Shown in pieces: positions 4,979-9,970 of a DNA stretch of 9,970 nt. The DNA is taken from contig CAMORJ010000054.1 of assembly GCA_946623775.1 (NCBI GenBank), positions 1 to 9,970 of the forward strand. The letters run 5' to 3'. The notes under the pieces were generated by a model that did no database searches, had not been told where the DNA came from, and worked only from the letters and a program-made list of their open reading frames with translations. The DNA comes from an uncultured Bacillota bacterium. Lineage in GTDB: Bacteria > Bacillota_I > Bacilli_A > RFN20 > CAG-826. The position numbers were made by a program, and so were the translations under genes. Every line of letters begins with the position of its first letter. Position 1 is the first letter of the stretch.

Positions 4979-6859
4979 ATGGCATTCGGCATCCTTTATG
5001 ATTATTTGATGGGCCAAACCATCGAGGCGTATCGCTATTTCGGTGCGCATTTCGTCGAGCAAGACGGACAGCATGGCGTCATGTTCCGTCTATATGCTCC
5101 TATGGCGGATGACGTCTCTGTCATCGGTGAATTCAACGGCTGGGACGTTAGGACCCACAAGATGAATAAAGTCGATGACGCGGGCGTTTGGGAAATCTTC
5201 ATCCCTGGCCTAGCCGATTATCAATCCTATAAATTCCATTTCAAAAACGCCCGCGGCGAATACGTCGACAAAGCCGACCCATTCGCTTTCTATAGCGAGC
5301 TCCGCCCGCAGAGCTGCTCCCGAATCTTCGATATCGAGAACTTCATCTGGCACGATGATGAATGGCTCAAGAGAAGGAACCGCTGCGAAGAAGAGGCGAT
5401 GTCCATCTACGAGATGCACCTAGGCTCGTGGAAGGGCAAAATCTACGATCGCTATCCCTCTTATGAGGAAGTCGCGGATTACCTTATCCCATATCTGCAG
5501 GAGATGGGATATACCCATATCGAAATCATGCCGATCACACAGTATCCGTTCGATGGATCCTGGGGATATCAGGCCACTGGCTTCTATTCCGTCGACAGCC
5601 GTTATGGCAATCCGAAGCAGCTCATGAGCTTCGTCGACCGCATGCACCAGGCGGGATTCGGCGTCATCCTCGATTTCGCCCCCGTCCACTTCGCGAACGA
5701 TTCCTTCGCCCTCCGCGAATACGATGGAACCTGCTTATACGAATACAGCGACCCAGCGCATACTTTGTCGCCTTGGGGAAGCGCGCAGTTCGATTTGGGG
5801 AAAGACCCGGTCCGTTCCTTCCTGATGTCGGCGATGAACTTCTTCATCGAGTATTTCCACTTCGATGGCATCCGCTGCGACGCGGTCAGCAACATCGTCT
5901 ATTGGGACGGCAATAAAGCCAACGGTGAGAACTACGGCGCGACCGAATTCATCCGCCGCCTCAACGGCAAGATCCATTATGCGCATCCGAATGTCATGAT
6001 GATCGCCGAAGACAGCACCGATTTCACCAAAGTCACCACGCCGACGGAATACGGCGGACTTGGATTCGACTATAAGTGGGACCTCGGCTGGATGAACGAT
6101 ACTTTGAAGTATTACTCTAAAGACCCGATCTACAAGAAATACGAGCACAACAAGCTCACGTTCTCGATGGCCTATTTCTATTCCGAGCACTTCTTGCTGC
6201 CGCTTAGCCACGACGAAGTCGTCCACGGCAAAGGGACCATCATCAACAAGATGTGGGGCGGATACGACCAGAAATTCGCGCTTGTCCGCAACCTCTATGC
6301 CTATCAATATGCCCATCCTGGCAAGAAGCTGAACTTCATGGGCAATGAGCTTGCTTCTTGGGACGAGTGGAACGAAAATAAGTCCCTTGCTTGGAATCTT
6401 TTGTCCTTCCCCAAGCATGACTCCGTCAAGAGGATGTGCCGCGACCTCAACCTCATCTATCGCGCCCATCCGGCCCTCTATAGGGAAGAATACAATCCCG
6501 AGCGCTTCGCATGGACGATGGTCGACAACAACGATCAATCCGTCTTCGCGTTCGAGAGAAGATTCGGCGACGAAGTGATTCTCTGCGTCTTCAACATGAC
6601 CCCGAATTATTACGAGTATTACGACGTCGGCGTATACGAAGAAGGCGAGTACGAAGAGATCTTCAATTCAGATAAAGATGTCTATGGCGGCTGGAATCAG
6701 TATAATGGATTGCCCGTTACCGCTTATCCGGGCGGCAACCTTGAGGGCAGGCCCCTTCATATCTGCATCAAGTTAGGCTCATTCGCCGCGGCGTTCTTCC
6801 GCAAAAAGACCCCTGAACCCGCCCCAAAGCCTAAGCCGAAGAGGGCAAAGCGTAAGTAA
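4979..6859 (+). CDS. glgB: 1,4-alpha-glucan branching enzyme GlgB (GH13)
   Basis: It cuts alpha-1,4 glucan chains and re-attaches them through alpha-1,6 bonds during glycogen synthesis, in the cytoplasm (EC 2.4.1.18). The 626 residues hold a CBM48/N-terminal beta domain (about 20-110, with GEFNGWD at 50-56), the GH13 barrel and a C-terminal beta domain. All four conserved catalytic regions are visible: DFAPVHF (232-238), FDGIRCDAV (295-303, nucleophile Asp301), MIAEDS (341-346, acid Glu344) and LSHDEVVHGK (409-418, Asp412). MGNE (454-457) is also typical. It is shorter than the E. coli enzyme because it lacks the extra N-terminal module, as in many Firmicutes. The C-terminus is a Pro/Lys-rich tail (610-626) outside the usual fold. 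The ATG lies 8 bases after GAGG, and glgP follows after 21 bases in the same transcript. Confidence 0.96.
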   Translation: MAFGILYDYLMGQTIEAYRYFGAHFVEQDGQHGVMFRLYAPMADDVSVIGEFNGWDVRTHKMNKVDDAGVWEIFIPGLADYQSYKFHFKNARGEYVDKADPFAFYSELRPQSCSRIFDIENFIWHDDEWLKRRNRCEEEAMSIYEMHLGSWKGKIYDRYPSYEEVADYLIPYLQEMGYTHIEIMPITQYPFDGSWGYQATGFYSVDSRYGNPKQLMSFVDRMHQAGFGVILDFAPVHFANDSFALREYDGTCLYEYSDPAHTLSPWGSAQFDLGKDPVRSFLMSAMNFFIEYFHFDGIRCDAVSNIVYWDGNKANGENYGATEFIRRLNGKIHYAHPNVMMIAEDSTDFTKVTTPTEYGGLGFDYKWDLGWMNDTLKYYSKDPIYKKYEHNKLTFSMAYFYSEHFLLPLSHDEVVHGKGTIINKMWGGYDQKFALVRNLYAYQYAHPGKKLNFMGNELASWDEWNENKSLAWNLLSFPKHDSVKRMCRDLNLIYRAHPALYREEYNPERFAWTMVDNNDQSVFAFERRFGDEVILCVFNMTPNYYEYYDVGVYEEGEYEEIFNSDKDVYGGWNQYNGLPVTAYPGGNLEGRPLHICIKLGSFAAAFFRKKTPEPAPKPKPKRAKRK

Positions 6860-6880
6860 TTTGTATGTAAGGAAATATAT

Positions 6881-9298
6881 ATGTTTCAAAATAAACTAGA
6901 CTTCAAACAAACTTTCGAGCGCCGTCTCGAAGAAAAGTACGGCCGCACGGTCGAAGATGCCCATATCACTGAGCGTTATGACATCCTCGGCGGCATGGTC
7001 CGCGACTATGCCGGCTATGCCTGGCGTGATTGCCGCGAGCATATCCTCGGCAACAACGACAAGCAGCTCGTCTACTTCTCCATGGAATTCCTCATGGGCA
7101 GGCTTTTGACCTCCAACATGATGAACCTTGGCATCTATAAGATCGCTAAGGAAGGACTTGCCGAACTTGGCATCGACATCCATGACCTCGAAGAGATGGA
7201 ATCCGATGCCGGACTTGGCAATGGCGGCCTTGGAAGGCTCGCTGCCTGCTTCCTCGATTCGATTGCCTCTTTAGGCTATCCCGGCATCGGGAATACCATC
7301 CGTTACGAATACGGATTTTTCCGTCAGAAATTCGTCAATGGTCAGCAGGTTGAGCTTCCTGACCAATGGTTATCCAATGGCTTCGTTTTCGAGGTCAGAA
7401 AACCTAAGCACGCAGTAGAAGTCGAATTCTATGGCGATGCCGAAACCTTCCTTAAGCCCAACGGCGAATACGGCTTGCGCACGGTCAACGCGACCCATGT
7501 CCGCGCCGTTCCTTATGACGTCTCCATCCCCGGCTACCGCAATGGCGTCGCCAATACACTTCGCCTTTGGTCGGCCGAGCCGAGCGAAAGGAATCTTCCT
7601 TCCAACCAGAGCTTCGATGATTATCTGAAGACCTTGAAGGAACTTTGCCATGGTCTATATCCGGATGACTCCACGGAACACGGCAGGATGCTGCGCCTCC
7701 GTCAGCAGTATTTCTTGGTGTCGGCTGGACTTCAGTCCGCAATGCGCTCTTACTACAGAAGATACGGCACATTCGAGACTTTCCCGGCAGCGTATTGCTT
7801 CCAGCTCAATGATACCCATCCGATTTTGGCCATCCCCGAGATGATGCGTCTTTTGATGGATGTCTATAACTATGGCTGGGATGATGCCTGGAAGATCGTC
7901 ACCAAGGTCTTTGCCTACACCAACCATACCGTCATGCCTGAGGCACTTGAGAAATGGCCTGTCCAATATGTCCGTGAATTGACTCCTCGCGTCTTCATGA
8001 TCATTGAGGAGATCAACAGGAGGTTCAACATCTACCTCAATGAGAGGGGCGTCGACCAGAACGACCGTTATCAGATGCAGATCATCAAAGACGGTCAGAT
8101 CCATATGACCAATATGGCAATCTACACCGGCTACTCGGTCAATGGCGTTGCGAAGATCCACACCCAAATCCTCAAGGACTACACCTTCGCTGCCTTCTAT
8201 AGGCTCTATCCCGAGAAGTTCAACAATAAGACCAATGGTGTCACCCATAGACGCTGGTTGATGTATTCCAACCCCCGTCTTACCAAGGTCATCTCCGACC
8301 ATATCGGAAAGGAGTGGAAGACCCATTTCGAATCCGAAATCGGAAAGTTCCTCGCCTTTGCCGATGACGCGGATGTCCAGCGCGAAATCATGGAAGTCAA
8401 AGCCGCGAATAAGCGTGACTTCGCCGACTTCGTTTTGAAGACCTATGGCATCGAAATCGACCCAGAATCCATATTCGATGTTCAGATCAAGAGGCTCCAT
8501 GCCTACAAGAGGCAGCTCTTGAACGTCTTCCACATCATGTACCAGTACTCCCTCATCAAGGAAGACCCGAACTTCAAGATGGTTCCGCACACCTATATCT
8601 TCGGTGCGAAAGCGGCCCCAAGCTACGTCTACGCTAAGAAGATCATCGAATTGATCCTTGCCGTCGCCAAGGTCATCAACAATGACCCCGAAGTCAGCAA
8701 GTACATGAAGATCGTCTTCGTCGAGAACTATGGCGTATCTTTGGCCGAAAGAATCATCCCTGCCGCCGATATCTCCGAACAAATCTCGACCGCCGGCAAA
8801 GAAGCAAGCGGCACCTCCAACATGAAGCTCATGATGAATGGCGCGATTACGCTTGGCACCTTGGATGGCGCGAACATCGAAATCGCTCAGCTTGCCGGGG
8901 AAGAGAACGAAGTCATCTTCGGCCTTACCGCCGACCAGGTTCAGACCATGGTCGACCAAGGGTCTTACAACCCCTGGGATTACTACAACAACGATCCTCG
9001 CATCAAACGCACGATGGACCTCTTATTCAGCGGCCCGTGGGCGAAAGATGACCCGAATCGTTTCCGCATGATCTTCGATGAGATTATGTCCCATGGCGAT
9101 CAGTTCTTCGTCCTCGCCGACTTCGACGCATACTGCAAAGCATGCAAAGAAGCGGAAGAGATGTATCTCAACAAGAAGAAGTGGGCCCATGCCGCGATTT
9201 GCAATATCGCAGGCTCTGGTTACTTCACCTCCGACCGCACGATCGAAGAATATAACCGCGACATCTGGCATCTTCCGAAATTGACGGAGGAGATTTAA
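6881..9298 (+). CDS. glgP: Glycogen/alpha-glucan phosphorylase GlgP
   Basis: It releases glucose-1-phosphate from non-reducing ends of alpha-1,4 glucans, using pyridoxal phosphate (EC 2.4.1.1). The 805 residues match the usual family length. Visible motifs are VYFSMEFLMGRLL (64-76), the glycine-rich loop GLGNGGLGRLAA (111-122), QLNDTHP (308-314), NNKTNGVTHRRWL (448-460), the phosphate-binding region IKRLHAYKRQ (536-545) and the cofactor site EASGTSNMKL, with Schiff-base Lys649, followed by NGAITLGTLDGANIEI (653-668). The gene is complete and starts 7 bases after AGGA. It lies between glgB and a NUDIX gene with no terminator between them, so it is co-transcribed. The enzyme could also act on maltodextrins (MalP-like); the glgB neighbour favours glycogen. 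Confidence 0.97.
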   Translation: MFQNKLDFKQTFERRLEEKYGRTVEDAHITERYDILGGMVRDYAGYAWRDCREHILGNNDKQLVYFSMEFLMGRLLTSNMMNLGIYKIAKEGLAELGIDIHDLEEMESDAGLGNGGLGRLAACFLDSIASLGYPGIGNTIRYEYGFFRQKFVNGQQVELPDQWLSNGFVFEVRKPKHAVEVEFYGDAETFLKPNGEYGLRTVNATHVRAVPYDVSIPGYRNGVANTLRLWSAEPSERNLPSNQSFDDYLKTLKELCHGLYPDDSTEHGRMLRLRQQYFLVSAGLQSAMRSYYRRYGTFETFPAAYCFQLNDTHPILAIPEMMRLLMDVYNYGWDDAWKIVTKVFAYTNHTVMPEALEKWPVQYVRELTPRVFMIIEEINRRFNIYLNERGVDQNDRYQMQIIKDGQIHMTNMAIYTGYSVNGVAKIHTQILKDYTFAAFYRLYPEKFNNKTNGVTHRRWLMYSNPRLTKVISDHIGKEWKTHFESEIGKFLAFADDADVQREIMEVKAANKRDFADFVLKTYGIEIDPESIFDVQIKRLHAYKRQLLNVFHIMYQYSLIKEDPNFKMVPHTYIFGAKAAPSYVYAKKIIELILAVAKVINNDPEVSKYMKIVFVENYGVSLAERIIPAADISEQISTAGKEASGTSNMKLMMNGAITLGTLDGANIEIAQLAGEENEVIFGLTADQVQTMVDQGSYNPWDYYNNDPRIKRTMDLLFSGPWAKDDPNRFRMIFDEIMSHGDQFFVLADFDAYCKACKEAEEMYLNKKKWAHAAICNIAGSGYFTSDRTIEEYNRDIWHLPKLTEEI
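9286..9292 (+). promoter_or_regulatory. Ribosome binding site fixing the GTG start
   Basis: GGAGGAG lies inside the last codons of glgP, 6 bases before a GTG that directly follows the glgP TAA. It is the strongest Shine-Dalgarno in the window. It supports the GTG at 9299 as a true start, coupled to translation of glgP. Confidence 0.85.
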
Positions 9299-9970
9299 GT
9301 GGAAGGCGATAGAGTCGCCCTTACATACCTATTGTCGCTTCTGAACGCCTCCTCCCTTCCATCTTTGGAGGAGGCGTTTTCCTCTTCGTTCAAGCGCCTT
9401 GAGGAATTGGAGCAGGTGTGTGCCGCCCAGTGCGAATTCAATGCATGGAAAAAGAAGGTGGAAACCGCTCTTGCCGAAGCCCTTGTTTCCGAGTTGCCTT
9501 TGGCTTTGCATTTGGGTGTTACGGAATACACGCACATCATGCATCTAGAAGAAAAAGAAGCGGGACGTGTATGCGTTTTCGCTAAAAATTCATTGCAGGA
9601 TTATGCTTCTGGTTCCGACCCGAAATCCCTATCGAAAGCCTTGGGCCACTTACTGGATATGACAATGCTTTTTGGCATTGAATTCAGCGATTTGGAAAAG
9701 GCGTGCGAAAAGGTTATTCGCTCGATTGATTCGCCGATGAGATGGTCTTTCGTCGGCGCTGACAAAGAGACCGACCATCCGTTCTTGAATTATTACGTTT
9801 TCCACTATGACGTAATGACGCCTCAAGGCAGGCGCGATTATAAGTATTTCGTCGCAAGCAGAAACGATGAGGATCATTTGCTCGCGAAAGAGGAGGAGCG
9901 TTCTCGGCCCGATGGCGTCATCATGGTTTTGTTCGTCAAAGGCGATGACGGAAAGAAACGCTTGGTGATG
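9299..9970 (+). CDS. NUDIX hydrolase with N-terminal helical extension (3' partial)
   Basis: The frame runs open from the GTG at 9299 to the window end, 224 codons. The first 145 or so residues are mostly helical and I do not recognise them. One stretch, LGHLLDMTMLFGIEFSDLEK (115-134), distantly recalls all-alpha NTP pyrophosphatases, but their acidic metal-binding motif is not seen. From about residue 148 the sequence looks like the start of a NUDIX domain of the ADP-ribose pyrophosphatase type: FLNYYVFHYDVMTPQGR (162-178), YKYFVASRN (181-189) and RPDGVIMVLFV (203-213). The NUDIX box itself would lie beyond the window. NUDIX enzymes split nucleoside diphosphates linked to another group. Its place behind glgP, with zero spacing, makes ADP-glucose or a related nucleotide a reasonable substrate guess; that is inference only. 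Confidence 0.8.
   Translation, partial: MEGDRVALTYLLSLLNASSLPSLEEAFSSSFKRLEELEQVCAAQCEFNAWKKKVETALAEALVSELPLALHLGVTEYTHIMHLEEKEAGRVCVFAKNSLQDYASGSDPKSLSKALGHLLDMTMLFGIEFSDLEKACEKVIRSIDSPMRWSFVGADKETDHPFLNYYVFHYDVMTPQGRRDYKYFVASRNDEDHLLAKEEERSRPDGVIMVLFVKGDDGKKRLVM

Noticed and set aside
5735..6538. 267-codon open frame on the minus strand
   Set aside because: It is antisense to the catalytic core of glgB and has only low-complexity, Val- and Asp-rich sequence typical of shadow frames.
7655..8959. 434-codon open frame on the minus strand
   Set aside because: It lies wholly inside glgP, which is certain, has no recognisable motif, and reflects the biased codon use of the sense strand.
9295..9540. 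Minus-strand frame at the end of glgP
   Set aside because: It is antisense to the GTG-started NUDIX gene, which has a strong ribosome site and a recognisable domain.

Overview
The window looks like a chromosomal segment from a bacterium of the phylum Bacillota (Firmicutes), probably an uncultured or little-studied member of Bacilli. Three things support this. A PadR regulator, a DUF1700 membrane protein and a DUF4097 protein form a cluster typical of Firmicutes. The tRNA gene encodes its own CCA end. The glycogen branching enzyme is of the short type familiar from Firmicutes. TGA is used as a stop codon and tryptophan is encoded by TGG, so the standard bacterial code applies and not the Mycoplasma code. 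Base composition is uneven: sampled lines of the first gene are 32-38% G+C, against 45-63% in the glycogen genes. No genus can be named from the sequence alone.

Bases 1-2700 look like accessory content. The first gene enters from outside the window and encodes a RhuM-type protein with two RhuM-like modules and a C-terminal phospholipase-D-like segment. It meets, tail to tail, a minus-strand alpha/beta hydrolase of the Mbeg1-like (DUF2974) type. Upstream of that on the minus strand lies a 135-residue protein of unknown function, possibly with a divergent TIR-like fold, which has its own terminator. Bases 2701-2760 hold divergent promoter candidates. A tRNA-Arg (anticodon TCG) follows at 2761-2837.

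Bases 2838-4895 hold a self-contained operon of padR, DUF1700 and DUF4097. It starts from a near-consensus promoter and ends in a strong terminator nested inside a perfect 13-bp inverted repeat. By family precedent, the PadR protein probably represses its own operon. The DUF1700 protein sits in the membrane, and the DUF4097 protein is a membrane-anchored beta-solenoid with ten regularly spaced Ser-Thr-Gly turns.

Bases 4896-9970 hold a glycogen operon: glgB (branching enzyme), glgP (phosphorylase), then a GTG-started gene right behind glgP that runs off the window. Its product has about 145 residues of unrecognised, mostly helical sequence joined to the start of a NUDIX hydrolase domain. GlgB makes alpha-1,6 branches and GlgP releases glucose-1-phosphate from chain ends. 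A NUDIX enzyme in the same transcript could act on ADP-glucose or another nucleotide linked to glycogen metabolism, but this is only inferred from position.

I saw no insertion sequence, CRISPR array, rRNA or replication origin, and no gene-free stretch longer than 300 bases. The most interesting items are the tandem-RhuM/PLD fusion, the NUDIX protein behind glgP, and the small TIR-like candidate. None of them proves a new system.
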